A DNA stretch of 64,000 nt from Vibrio mangrovi. GTDB lineage: Bacteria > Pseudomonadota > Gammaproteobacteria > Enterobacterales > Vibrionaceae. The notes beneath the pieces are model-generated. The model was not told where the DNA came from and made no database searches. It was given only the letters and a program-made list of their open reading frames with translations. The number at the start of each line of letters is the position of its first letter. Within the stretch, counting starts at the first letter, position 1. A program made the translations under genes and the position numbers. Location of the stretch: contig NZ_AP024883.1 in NCBI RefSeq assembly GCF_024346955.1, forward strand, positions 1,736,001 to 1,800,000, in the 5' to 3' direction. Shown here one piece after another: positions 17,159-25,630 of the stretch.

Positions 17159-17185
17159 AATGAGGATGCTAAAAGCATCCTCATT
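17159..17185. terminator. Bidirectional terminator between ligase and norM
   Basis: AATGAGGATGCT (17159-17170) and AGCATCCTCATT (17174-17185) form a perfect 12-bp stem with a three-base loop, between convergent genes. Confidence 0.75.
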
Positions 17186-17225
17186 GAACGACGTAACGCA
17201 TTGATCAAATTAATAATTGTGATCG

Positions 17226-18611
17226 TCAGGATGATGAAATGGCATTCAGTTTCGAGATATCATGTTGCTTGAAAATCCAGGTCAACCGAGCCCCCAGCAT
17301 CAGTGCGGCAGAAGAAAGACCGATGATAAATCCGATCCAGAATCCGGCGACTCCCATGGGTTCAACAATCCAGTCAGTCAACGCCAGAATACAACCGAAA
17401 GGCAATCCAAACAGCCAGTAGGCAATGAAAGTCATATAGAAGATTGCTTTCATGTCTTTGTATCCTCTCAGAGCACCGGCAGAAACGACCTGAATAGAGT
17501 CGGTACACTGATAAACGGCAGCAATAAACAGGAGCTGAGTTGCCAGTGTGATGACTTCCGGGCTTTGTGTATACATCCACGCGAGTTGTTCACGGAAGAG
17601 AACCGTTAATGTCGCGGTAATAATTGCCGTACTGAGACCCAGCCCGATTCCGACTTTGGAAGAGATGACCGAACCTGCAAAATCATTTTCTCCCAGTGTA
17701 TGGCCGACACGGATACTGACCGCTGAACCGATACTCATCGGTAACATAAACACCATTGAAGAGAAGTTAATAGCAATTTGGTGGGCTGCAACAACCGTAG
17801 CACCAAACGGAGCAACAACCAGAGCTACCACAGCAAATAATGTGACTTCAAAGAAAAATGCCGCAGAAACAGGGAAACCTAACCGGAAAATACGAATCTG
17901 CTCATTTTTATCCAGACGGGAAAGTGACTTGAATGGTGATAGATGTGCAAGTCTCTGTGAAGTGATGACGTAGAAACACAGCATCAAAAACATCAACCAG
18001 TAGACGATTGCTGTCGCAACACCACATCCCACACCACCTAAGGCTGGTGCGCCGAATTTACCGTAAACGAAAATCCAGTTCAGCGGAATATTTATCAGTA
18101 AGCCAAGAAAGCCGATGACCATGGCTGGTTTAGTCATTGACATACCATCAGTGAAGTTTCTGAGCGCCTGAAAGAGGAGAAAGGCTGGAACACCAAACAT
18201 CATGGCATACATGTAATTGCCGGTTTTTTCTGCTAATGGGCCGTCAACATCCATCCATTCCAGAATTTGATTAGTCTGAAATAACACCAGAATGATCGGG
18301 ATTGTCAGCAAAAGCGCGGTATAGATACCTTGCTGAACCTCATAAGGGATCCGATCCTGTTTACCTGCACCATTCAACTGGGCAATTACAGGAATCAGAG
18401 CCATCAGAATACCAATACCGAACAAAATGGTTGGCATCCAAACACTGGCGGCAACCGCAACCGCTGCCATGTCCACTGCACTGGCGCCACCCGCCATTAC
18501 CGTATCTACAAATCCCATCCCAGTCTGTGCAACGGATGCAATCAGAACCGGGACGGCAAGATTAAATAATTTTTTCGCTTCTGCTTTATATAGGTGCACA
18601 AATTTACCCAA
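17226..18611 (-). CDS. norM: NorM, Na+-coupled MATE multidrug efflux pump
   Basis: 461 residues with about twelve membrane spans and the two-fold MATE repeat. The N-terminal lobe has LFNLAVPVLIASVAQTGMGF followed by VDTVMAGGASAVDMAAVAVA. The second lobe has RLGFPVSAAFFFEVTLFAVV followed by AHQIAINFSSMVFMLPMSIG. This is the NorM subfamily, which exports cationic drugs, dyes and fluoroquinolones in exchange for sodium. Its divergent neighbour, riboflavin synthase, and the ligase beyond it give the same gene order I recall for V. cholerae norM. It is a single gene. Confidence 0.92.
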   Translation of the reverse strand: MGKFVHLYKAEAKKLFNLAVPVLIASVAQTGMGFVDTVMAGGASAVDMAAVAVAASVWMPTILFGIGILMALIPVIAQLNGAGKQDRIPYEVQQGIYTALLLTIPIILVLFQTNQILEWMDVDGPLAEKTGNYMYAMMFGVPAFLLFQALRNFTDGMSMTKPAMVIGFLGLLINIPLNWIFVYGKFGAPALGGVGCGVATAIVYWLMFLMLCFYVITSQRLAHLSPFKSLSRLDKNEQIRIFRLGFPVSAAFFFEVTLFAVVALVVAPFGATVVAAHQIAINFSSMVFMLPMSIGSAVSIRVGHTLGENDFAGSVISSKVGIGLGLSTAIITATLTVLFREQLAWMYTQSPEVITLATQLLFIAAVYQCTDSIQVVSAGALRGYKDMKAIFYMTFIAYWLFGLPFGCILALTDWIVEPMGVAGFWIGFIIGLSSAALMLGARLTWIFKQHDISKLNAISSS

Positions 18612-18814
18612 TGAGACAAAAAATAAAACGTGTTAGATTTACTGCTATTCAAACAACAGCAGCCCGATAGTCTGAGCCCTGCCTGAGATCACACGGTATA
18701 TCCAGGTAACCTCATCATATATCTGCTTATCCCTGCACCTGGTGACTCTCAATGAGACTATTTTTGAGGTCACTTGAACATATTCTATCACTGTCATACC
18801 AAGGAGGCAGCATA

Positions 18815-19429
18815 ATGTTTACAGGAATCGTCCAAGGTACAGCAAAAGTTATTCGAATAGAAAGAAAAAATGGTTTGCACACTCATACCCTGGAACTAAA
18901 ACCCCCTCTGAATAAAGGGCTGATGATCGGTGCTTCGGTTGCCCATAATGGCTGTTGCCTGACAATTACTGACATCCGGGAAGAATTGGTATCCTTTGAT
19001 TTAATTGAAGAAACTCTCCGAATCACTAATTTAGGACAGCTTGAAGAAGGTGAATGGGTGAATATCGAACGAGCAGCAAAGTATGGTGATGAAATCGGTG
19101 GTCATACCATGTCCGGTCACATTGCATGTACCGCAGAGATAGCTCGTATTACGGCATCGGAAAACAATCGTACACTATGGTTCAGATTACCACCGGACAA
19201 AATGAAATACGTCATGGCTAAAGGTTTTATCGGGCTGGATGGTTGTTCTCTGACTATTGGAGAAATTCATGAGGATATGTTCAGTGTTCATCTGATCCCG
19301 GAAACACTTCAGCAGACCTTATTCGGACAACGTCAGACCGGCGATCAAATCAATGTTGAGTTCGACCCTCAAACCCAGACAATCGTAGATACGATAGAAA
19401 GAGTTCTCAAAGAAAAACAGCTCGGATGA
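18815..19429 (+). CDS. ribE: Riboflavin synthase, alpha subunit (stand-alone copy)
   Basis: 204 residues from the ATG at 18815, which has AAGGAGG eight bases upstream; a longer frame from 18752 adds a non-homologous leader. It joins two lumazines to form riboflavin. Two lumazine-binding repeats are visible, MFTGIVQGTAKV (from residue 1) and MSGHIACTAEIARI (from about 98). Each has a CSLTI/CCLTI element (HNGCCLTITDI, LDGCSLTIGEI). It is not in a rib operon and I see no FMN riboswitch in its leader, so it is probably a second copy beside the housekeeping rib cluster. Confidence 0.9.
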   Translation: MFTGIVQGTAKVIRIERKNGLHTHTLELKPPLNKGLMIGASVAHNGCCLTITDIREELVSFDLIEETLRITNLGQLEEGEWVNIERAAKYGDEIGGHTMSGHIACTAEIARITASENNRTLWFRLPPDKMKYVMAKGFIGLDGCSLTIGEIHEDMFSVHLIPETLQQTLFGQRQTGDQINVEFDPQTQTIVDTIERVLKEKQLG

Positions 19430-19455
19430 GGTGTGAGCTTTCCCTGCGCTGAGAA

Positions 19456-20328
19456 CTATGAAGATTCTTCCAGAATATTACGGATAATCTGCTGTGCATC
19501 GTTGAGATAGTGTCCGCCAAAGCAGTTACAGTGGTTGAGAATGTGATACAGGTTATAAATATGCTTACGTTCTTCATAAGCGAGTTCTAGCGGTAAAATA
19601 CTTTCGTAGCCCTGATAAAATTCAGGTTCGAAGCCACCGAATAGCTCTGTCATCGCGATATCACATTCTCTGTCTCCCCAGTAGCAGGCAGGATCAAAGC
19701 AGAAAGGTTCCAGTCCGCTGTCTGCGACATTACCATGCCATAGATCACCGTGAAGCAGGGATGGCTTTGGTTGATGGTGGGCGAGTTGTTGTGCGATAAG
19801 TTCAACAAATTTGTCGATATCAATAAAAACAATACCTTTCTCATAGAGCAGCTGTAATTGCCAGCCAATTCGCTGTTCGGCAAAAAAACGGTGCCATTTT
19901 TTATTCCATGAGTTCGGCTGGATTGTCATACCAATATAGTTATCCTGATCAAAACCGTATTCTTTCTGTTCTCCCCATTGATGGAGACGGGCCAGTTGTT
20001 CTCCGAATAGGTAGCTGCGTTCACCACTTTCCAGTGGTTTCAGGCTGATGTGTTGCAGAACCAGAAATGAATGGCTCTTTGAGCTGCCGACTAAGAGTAC
20101 CTTGGGTGTATTGACGCAGTGAGTCTGAGCGAGTGTTCTGAGATTATCCTGCTCACAGATAAACTGAGAGAGATCCTCTTTCTCATTGATTTTTACAAAA
20201 TATTTGTAACGTCCATCGCTAATCACATAGCTGGCATTGATATCACCACCATGGATTCTCTGCTTATCGAGAATTTGAAATTCTCGGCCTAATGTCAGTG
20301 ATAATTGCTGAACTATACCTTGCCACAT
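19456..20328 (-). CDS. Fructosamine-kinase-like protein (YniA family)
   Basis: 290 residues from the ATG at 20328 (MWQGIVQQLSLTL), with GGGTAA upstream. A start seven codons earlier is possible. It has an aminoglycoside-phosphotransferase-like kinase fold. The N-terminal lobe has HGGDINASYVISDGRYKYFVK with the ATP-site lysine; the catalytic loop is LLHGDLWHGN; the metal site is in CFDPACYWGDRECDIAMTEL. The family phosphorylates protein-bound or small ketosamines, so it may repair glycated molecules. It converges on riboflavin synthase with a 26-base gap. Confidence 0.88.
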   Translation of the reverse strand: MWQGIVQQLSLTLGREFQILDKQRIHGGDINASYVISDGRYKYFVKINEKEDLSQFICEQDNLRTLAQTHCVNTPKVLLVGSSKSHSFLVLQHISLKPLESGERSYLFGEQLARLHQWGEQKEYGFDQDNYIGMTIQPNSWNKKWHRFFAEQRIGWQLQLLYEKGIVFIDIDKFVELIAQQLAHHQPKPSLLHGDLWHGNVADSGLEPFCFDPACYWGDRECDIAMTELFGGFEPEFYQGYESILPLELAYEERKHIYNLYHILNHCNCFGGHYLNDAQQIIRNILEESS

Positions 20329-20624
20329 AACGGTTACCCTGCTGACCACGCCTTCATAAGTCTAGGTGAGAGTTAATAATTTTTCCTATTCTTTACGAAT
20401 GAATCGTTACTTGAACATGTGGCATAACCCGGAGAATGTGATTTCCTGCATATTCTGTTGAGCGGATTCGATCATTCTGTTCTTGAAATCAGCTACGGAT
20501 TGTCTATAGACTGTGGTAAACGTTCAAAAACCAATAATTTTCTGAACGGCACTACTGTAAAAATTACATTCTATACTTAGAATAAAAGTATTGCTGGCTT
20601 GGACATGAATCGCGGAGTACAAAA

Positions 20625-20966
20625 GTGGTTGTAGAAACCGAAGGCTATTTGGCATTAATTGAGCATTTATCGCTGAACCTCGATGTATTCATGCACGAAG
20701 GCGATACAGGGCAGGAGAGCGTCGAAGATGTTGTTACTGATCTGGTTGCAAGTAATATCATGGATATTTTCGAGCAGAACCCGGAGCTCCACTCAAGTGT
20801 CCGCTTTCAACTGTTGAAAGAGGCCGATATGGTTGCCGAAGATCTGGAAGAAGTTTTGGCCGGATGCTGGAAGAAAAAAGCAACCAATGAACAGATTGGT
20901 TTTCTGGATGAGTTTATCTCTCTGATGAAAAACCTGTTTGATACGGCTGTTGCAAAATATGATTGA
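20625..20966 (+). CDS. DUF3802 family protein
   Basis: 113 residues from a GTG, with GGAG eight to eleven bases upstream. It is acidic and predicted all-helical, with the pattern MVVETEGYLALIEHLSLNLD, SVEDVVTDLVASNIMDIFEQ and a C-terminal FLDEFISLMKNLFDTAVAKYD. It fits DUF3802, a small family of Vibrio and relatives without known function. No membrane or signal sequence is seen. It is a single gene, followed by a weak hairpin. Confidence 0.75.
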   Translation: MVVETEGYLALIEHLSLNLDVFMHEGDTGQESVEDVVTDLVASNIMDIFEQNPELHSSVRFQLLKEADMVAEDLEEVLAGCWKKKATNEQIGFLDEFISLMKNLFDTAVAKYD

Positions 20967-20974
20967 AGGTTTTT

Positions 20975-20992
20975 CAGACGCTTTAGCGTTTG
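20975..20992 (+). terminator. Weak hairpin after the DUF3802 gene
   Basis: CAGACGC and GCGTTTG form a 7-bp stem (one G-T pair) around TTTA, nine bases after the stop. There is only a modest AT-rich tail. Confidence 0.4.
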
Positions 20993-21099
20993 AATTACTA
21001 ACATGATTATCACTGTCATGGTTTTGTCATATAACTGTTACACGACTGCAATTTTTTGTTCTTAGCATCTACGCAGGATTCACCAGATGACCAACTCAG

Positions 21100-23157
21100 A
21101 TGCTACATATTCTCAAGTTCTTTTCTTCATCTTCTCTTATCAGGATCATCAGCGCTTGTTTCGTTGGATTTATTCTGTTTGTCGTCCTGCTGTCCTATCA
21201 GGGACTCAGCGGGCTCAATTCTGTTGCCGGGCAGTTTAACCATTTATCAAACCGGGCACTTCCTCTGGCAATCACTAATGCCAGACTGGTTCAGGCGATT
21301 CTGGAAAATACCAAGTTAATGAGTGCCGGGATCCGAACTGAAGCACCTTCTGAACTGACAACTATTCAAGCCGACATTCAGCAAAAAATCAGCGTTGCTC
21401 AGACTTCTCTGGAGCAGCTCCGACAATATGTCGATCATGGCAGTCAACAGAGTATTCTGAGCGAAGAACAGGTCAGTGCAATTACCACTGATGTAAATAC
21501 TCTGGAAAAACTCAGTCAATCGCTGATGTCGATACAGGCACAAAAACTGAAGGAACAGGCTCTGTTAAAAGATCTGGCAGAAACTTTTCGTTATGGTGTC
21601 AGTTCTATCGGGCCAGAGATGAGCCGTATTGCCAATATGCTGGCTTTTGAAAATCCGGAAGCGATGGATGCAGCAAACCGCTTCGTTGCAAATGCATCAA
21701 AAATGGAAAGCTTATTTTTGATGCTGATGATGGAGAAAGATGAAACAACTGCCCGGACATTTTACAAAACGCTGAGAACTCGGGAAGCAGGTGTTTCGCT
21801 GGCTTATGATGATTTTCGGGAGTGGTATCCGGAAGTGACCGAATTTACCAGTCTGACGGCTCCGTATGAACTGATGGAAAAAGGATTCGCTGACAACGGT
21901 GTTATCCGGCAGGTTCTGGCTCAGATTGAATTGGTCCGTAAACAGGGCGAGCAACTGAATCAGGCCATCAGTATTTCAACCGGGACAATCCAGAAACTGG
22001 ACGAAATATCACAGTCAGCAGGCAGTCAGATTCAGGATAAGCAGTCATTAGTTGAAGATACCATTTCTCTGACAACTACGTCTCAGGTGTGGTTCATGGT
22101 TGTTGCGATCCTTGTATTGGTTGTCATCTGGTTCCTGTTACGCCGCTGGGTTCTGCATAGCTTGCGGCATATTCTGGAAGAGCTGCATTCGCTTGCGCAG
22201 AAGGATTTCTCAGATAATCTGCTGGAATCCGGTCCTTCCGAGCTCAGAGGTGTTGCCAGAAATCTGAATGAAGTAATTGATGCGATGCGTTTATCACTCA
22301 ATCAGGTAACAGAAACTTCCTCGGCACTGTATCAGGCTTCTGAAATCAGTCATCAGGCTTCAGAAAGCAGCCAGCGACGTCTGACACGGCAGAATGAGGC
22401 TCTGAGTGGTATGAGTACGACGATGACAGAGATTGAAGCCTCTATCAGTGATATCGCCTCGATTACCAGTGAGACTTATCAGGAGAGTCAGGTATCAGTT
22501 TCTCATGCTCAGAAAGGTCTGGAAGTTCTGACTCATAATCAGGATTCGCTGAAATCGCTGAATTCCCGTCTGGACAGTAATGATGAGGCCATGAATGAAC
22601 TGGTTGAGCGGGTTGACCAGATTCAGGGAATGGTCGATTTGATCAGTGGTATTGCTGAAAATACCAACCTTCTGGCTTTAAATGCAGCGATAGAAGCGGC
22701 ACGGGCCGGAGAACAGGGAAGAGGATTTGCCGTTGTGGCGGATGAAGTCAGAAAACTGGCTAGTGGGACTTCAGAACAGACCATGAACATTCGTGGCTTA
22801 ATGGCGGAGCTGGTTTCATCCGTTAACCGTTCCCGCCAGGCAGTGAAAGATTCCCGTGAACAGATGTCTTTTGCTTTGCAATCCGGGGAAGAAGTTAAAT
22901 CATCTTTCACGTCGATTGAATCATCGGTACAGGAAATCTGTGCCCGAATTGAACAAATCTCCGTAGCTGCCGGCCAGCAGGAAAAAGCAACGGCAGAAGT
23001 GAACCAGTCTATTGTGCTGATCGCTGAACAGGGGCATCAGACTGCACTAAGCTTGCAGGAAGTTGTTGGTAGTGCGGGGCAGGTATCCGATATTGCCAAT
23101 CAGCAGCAGACTATGTTGTCACAGTATCAATTATCATCGTCAACGTCTGTTTCATAA
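21100..23157 (+). CDS. Methyl-accepting chemotaxis protein
   Basis: 685 residues. A first membrane span (about 14-34) is followed by a large periplasmic sensor of about 290 residues, predicted helical and of a double-bundle size. A second span lies near 328-348 (VWFMVVAILVLVVIWFLLRR). A HAMP domain follows and then a cytoplasmic signalling hairpin, with the highly conserved tip IAENTNLLALNAAIEAARAG and GRGFAVVADEVRKLASGTSE. It relays ligand binding to CheA. There is no C-terminal CheR-docking pentapeptide (it ends SSTSVS). The ligand cannot be predicted. The ribosome-binding site is weak, so the start is moderately sure. It is a single gene. Confidence 0.9.
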   Translation: MLHILKFFSSSSLIRIISACFVGFILFVVLLSYQGLSGLNSVAGQFNHLSNRALPLAITNARLVQAILENTKLMSAGIRTEAPSELTTIQADIQQKISVAQTSLEQLRQYVDHGSQQSILSEEQVSAITTDVNTLEKLSQSLMSIQAQKLKEQALLKDLAETFRYGVSSIGPEMSRIANMLAFENPEAMDAANRFVANASKMESLFLMLMMEKDETTARTFYKTLRTREAGVSLAYDDFREWYPEVTEFTSLTAPYELMEKGFADNGVIRQVLAQIELVRKQGEQLNQAISISTGTIQKLDEISQSAGSQIQDKQSLVEDTISLTTTSQVWFMVVAILVLVVIWFLLRRWVLHSLRHILEELHSLAQKDFSDNLLESGPSELRGVARNLNEVIDAMRLSLNQVTETSSALYQASEISHQASESSQRRLTRQNEALSGMSTTMTEIEASISDIASITSETYQESQVSVSHAQKGLEVLTHNQDSLKSLNSRLDSNDEAMNELVERVDQIQGMVDLISGIAENTNLLALNAAIEAARAGEQGRGFAVVADEVRKLASGTSEQTMNIRGLMAELVSSVNRSRQAVKDSREQMSFALQSGEEVKSSFTSIESSVQEICARIEQISVAAGQQEKATAEVNQSIVLIAEQGHQTALSLQEVVGSAGQVSDIANQQQTMLSQYQLSSSTSVS

Positions 23158-23226
23158 CTCATTCGGCACCATTCTGAAGTCTTCTCTATTTGGTGCCTCT
23201 CCTCCTATGGATGTATCATGACTGAA

Positions 23227-23252
23227 CCGGATACAGCTGAAACTGTATCCGG
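23227..23252. terminator. 10-bp perfect inverted repeat
   Basis: CCGGATACAG (23227-23236) and CTGTATCCGG (23243-23252) with a six-base loop, about 70 bases after the chemoreceptor gene. It is terminator-like without a T run; a protein-binding palindrome is the alternative. Confidence 0.5.
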
Positions 23253-23348
23253 ACAAAACGTGTGTTGACGGAGCGAATGTCAGCCGGACACCGATAAATA
23301 TAATGAAACACGCGTCTGAACACTCTAAATCATGTAGGAGTCAGTACC

Positions 23349-24260
23349 ATGTATTACGGCTTTGATGTCGGTGGAACGAAAATTGAGTTCGGTGCATTTG
23401 ATACAACGCTGACGCGGGTCGCAACCGAACGGGTATTTACCCCACGGGAGGATTACGAGCAGTTTATCGAAGTCATTGCTGAACTGGTCGGGAAATACGA
23501 TGCAATTCTGGAGTGTACCGGTATGGTCGGATTGGGATTGCCTGGTATAGAGCAGGCTGACGATGGGGTGCTTTTGACAGCCAATATTCCCTGTGTAAAC
23601 GGACGTTGCCTGCGTCAGTATCTTGGAAAAAGACTTAATCGTCCGGTCAGGCTGGAGAATGACGCAAATTGTTTTGTTCTTTCCGAAGCATGGGATGATT
23701 CAATCCGAAACAGCCCTTCCGTTATGGGGCTGATTCTGGGAACCGGACTTGGCGGCGGCTTGGTTTATCACGGGGAAGTATTTTCCGGCAGAAACCAGGT
23801 GGCCGGAGAAGTCGGTCATATGAGAATGCCGATTGATGCGTGGTTCCTGCTGGGAGATAACCCGCCATTGTTATCCTGTGGATGCGGCAAGCAGGGATGT
23901 CTGGAAAATTATATTTCCGGCCGGGGATTTGAAATATTGTATGAACACCGGCATGGCGAAGCGAAAAATGCAGTTGATATTATTCAGGATTATCAGGCCG
24001 GAGATGCAACAGCAGTTACTTTCGTCGACTTTTTCATGGAGCTTCTGGCGATATGTCTGGGGAATATATTTACGGCCTGTGATCCCCACATTGTTGTTCT
24101 GGGTGGTGGACTGGCGAATTTTGAACAGCTTTATCAGGAGCTTCCCCGCAGGATTCCCCGCTATTTGCTGCCGATTGCCCGATGTCCGGAGATCAGGAAA
24201 GCCAAATATGGTACCAGCGGGGGCGTCAGAGGAGCTGCATTTCTGAATCTGAAGCCCTAA
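23349..24260 (+). CDS. nagK: N-acetyl-D-glucosamine kinase (ROK family)
   Basis: 303 residues with GTAGGAG well placed upstream. It phosphorylates GlcNAc to GlcNAc-6-P, feeding amino sugar and cell-wall recycling, or chitin degradation, into the Nag pathway. The sequence follows E. coli NagK closely: MYYGFDVGGTKIEFGAF (phosphate 1), ENDANCFVLSEAWDD, GLILGTGLGGGLVYHG, the ROK element GEVGHMR, and the zinc-binding CGCGKQGCLENYISGRG. Its stop overlaps that of the convergent mobB by four bases. Confidence 0.93.
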   Translation: MYYGFDVGGTKIEFGAFDTTLTRVATERVFTPREDYEQFIEVIAELVGKYDAILECTGMVGLGLPGIEQADDGVLLTANIPCVNGRCLRQYLGKRLNRPVRLENDANCFVLSEAWDDSIRNSPSVMGLILGTGLGGGLVYHGEVFSGRNQVAGEVGHMRMPIDAWFLLGDNPPLLSCGCGKQGCLENYISGRGFEILYEHRHGEAKNAVDIIQDYQAGDATAVTFVDFFMELLAICLGNIFTACDPHIVVLGGGLANFEQLYQELPRRIPRYLLPIARCPEIRKAKYGTSGGVRGAAFLNLKP

Positions 24261-24784
24261 AAATTCCGTATATATTGCTGTATGAATTCAGCGATCTGAA
24301 CCACATCGTTTAAGTTCAGACACGGAAGGCGGCAGTCGATGGTTACATCCGTTGCGACGGCAATAATATCCGGATCATCCGGATATAACCACGGGCGTGT
24401 GATTTCGTGACGATGTAGCTCAATTTTTGGCAAGTGTTTTTCTTTACATCCTTCAATCAGGATCACATCCAGATTCTCAGTGTCGAATTGTTGGAGTAAG
24501 TGATAGAAATCGGCAGAAGAGTCTGGGAATTCAGTCGTCAGTATTGCACGCTCCGGTGTTGCCAGCAAAGTTTGAGATGCGCCGGCCTTACGGAGCCGGA
24601 AACTATCTTTTCCGGGTTGATCCTGTTCAATCACATGGTGTGAATGTTTGTATACACCGACCCGGATTCCCTGTCGGATCAGTTCGGGAATCAACGATTC
24701 CAGCAGTGTTGTTTTTCCCGTTCCGGAAAACGCCGCAAAGCCGAGAACAGGAATATTCGGTAGTATGGATGAATTAATCGTCAT
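24257..24784 (-). CDS. mobB: MobB, molybdopterin-guanine dinucleotide adaptor protein
   Basis: 175 residues. A GTP-binding P-loop lies at about residues 14-25 (GFAAFSGTGKTTLLESLIPE), followed by VGVYKHSHHVIEQDQPGKDS and the Walker-B-like VILIEGCKEKHLPKIELHR. MobB helps MobA in forming the guanine dinucleotide cofactor of molybdoenzymes and is not strictly required. It lies 22 bases downstream of mobA, in the same direction, as a two-gene operon. Confidence 0.92.
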   Translation of the reverse strand: MTINSSILPNIPVLGFAAFSGTGKTTLLESLIPELIRQGIRVGVYKHSHHVIEQDQPGKDSFRLRKAGASQTLLATPERAILTTEFPDSSADFYHLLQQFDTENLDVILIEGCKEKHLPKIELHRHEITRPWLYPDDPDIIAVATDVTIDCRLPCLNLNDVVQIAEFIQQYIRNF

Positions 24785-24806
24785 AGTGTTTTACTCGCGG
24801 TTGTTC

Positions 24807-25397
24807 TTACTGGGTCTGCTGTTTTTCCAGATTTAATAGCTGTTCCGGAGTATTTACATTCATGAACATAGATGGAATATCATGACAGTCAACGAGATGA
24901 GCTCCGACTTGATCAAAAAAGAGTGCGACTTTCCGGTCACCCTGTTCCAGAAAACTTTCAAGCTGACTGAGCACTGAACGATGGGCAAGGGCGTAAACAG
25001 GCTGGCGTTTTTCACCATCATGGGCGACATAAATTTTTCCGTCTTTAGTGACTGCCCGGCAAAAACGCTGAACCAGATCACTACTGATTAACGGACCATC
25101 GCAGGGAAGGATACCAATCCATTCGGTTTCGGCATGCTTTAGTGCGGTATGTAATCCTGCCAGAGGACCGGGATAATCCGGATAGAGATCTTCGATAACA
25201 GGTGCATATTGCCGGTAAGCCGACTGATTACGATTTGCACAAATCCAGATGGAGGAAGCCTGAGGTTTCAGTGCTTCAAGTACGTGTTCTATCAACGGGC
25301 GTCCCTGATAAAGAAGCAGGCCTTTATCCTGACCGCCCATCCGTGAAGATTGTCCTCCGGCAAGAATGACCCAGGTAACTTGATGTTCTTCGAGCAT
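24807..25397 (-). CDS. mobA: MobA, molybdenum cofactor guanylyltransferase
   Basis: 196 residues. It transfers GMP from GTP to molybdopterin, giving the MGD cofactor used by DMSO-reductase-type enzymes. The nucleotidyltransferase signature is clear: WVILAGGQSSRMGGQDKGLL with the substrate lysine. YPDYPGPLAGLHTAL, WIGILPCDGPLISSDL and KRQPVYALAHRSVL follow. It is the first gene of the mobA-mobB pair and divergent from a regulator gene. Confidence 0.93.
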   Translation of the reverse strand: MLEEHQVTWVILAGGQSSRMGGQDKGLLLYQGRPLIEHVLEALKPQASSIWICANRNQSAYRQYAPVIEDLYPDYPGPLAGLHTALKHAETEWIGILPCDGPLISSDLVQRFCRAVTKDGKIYVAHDGEKRQPVYALAHRSVLSQLESFLEQGDRKVALFFDQVGAHLVDCHDIPSMFMNVNTPEQLLNLEKQQTQ

Positions 25398-25630
25398 ATT
25401 GCATTCACTTCATATTGGTATAGGGACTCACTTTATCTCAACTACAATATAATTTGAAATAAGATCACGAATCTATCGTAGAAATGACAGTGAATAGACG
25501 ATTATTCCGGATAAATGACGACAATAGTTTATGAGTGAGGAAAAAATATTCCGCACATCATTCTGAATAAATGATATGTTACTTTTAGTTATTAACATAT
25601 TTATCGATAATAGTAACCCGGCAGCCAGGA

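Noticed and set aside
18612..18814. FMN riboswitch in front of the riboflavin synthase gene
   Set aside because: The conserved RFN element bases are not present in this leader.
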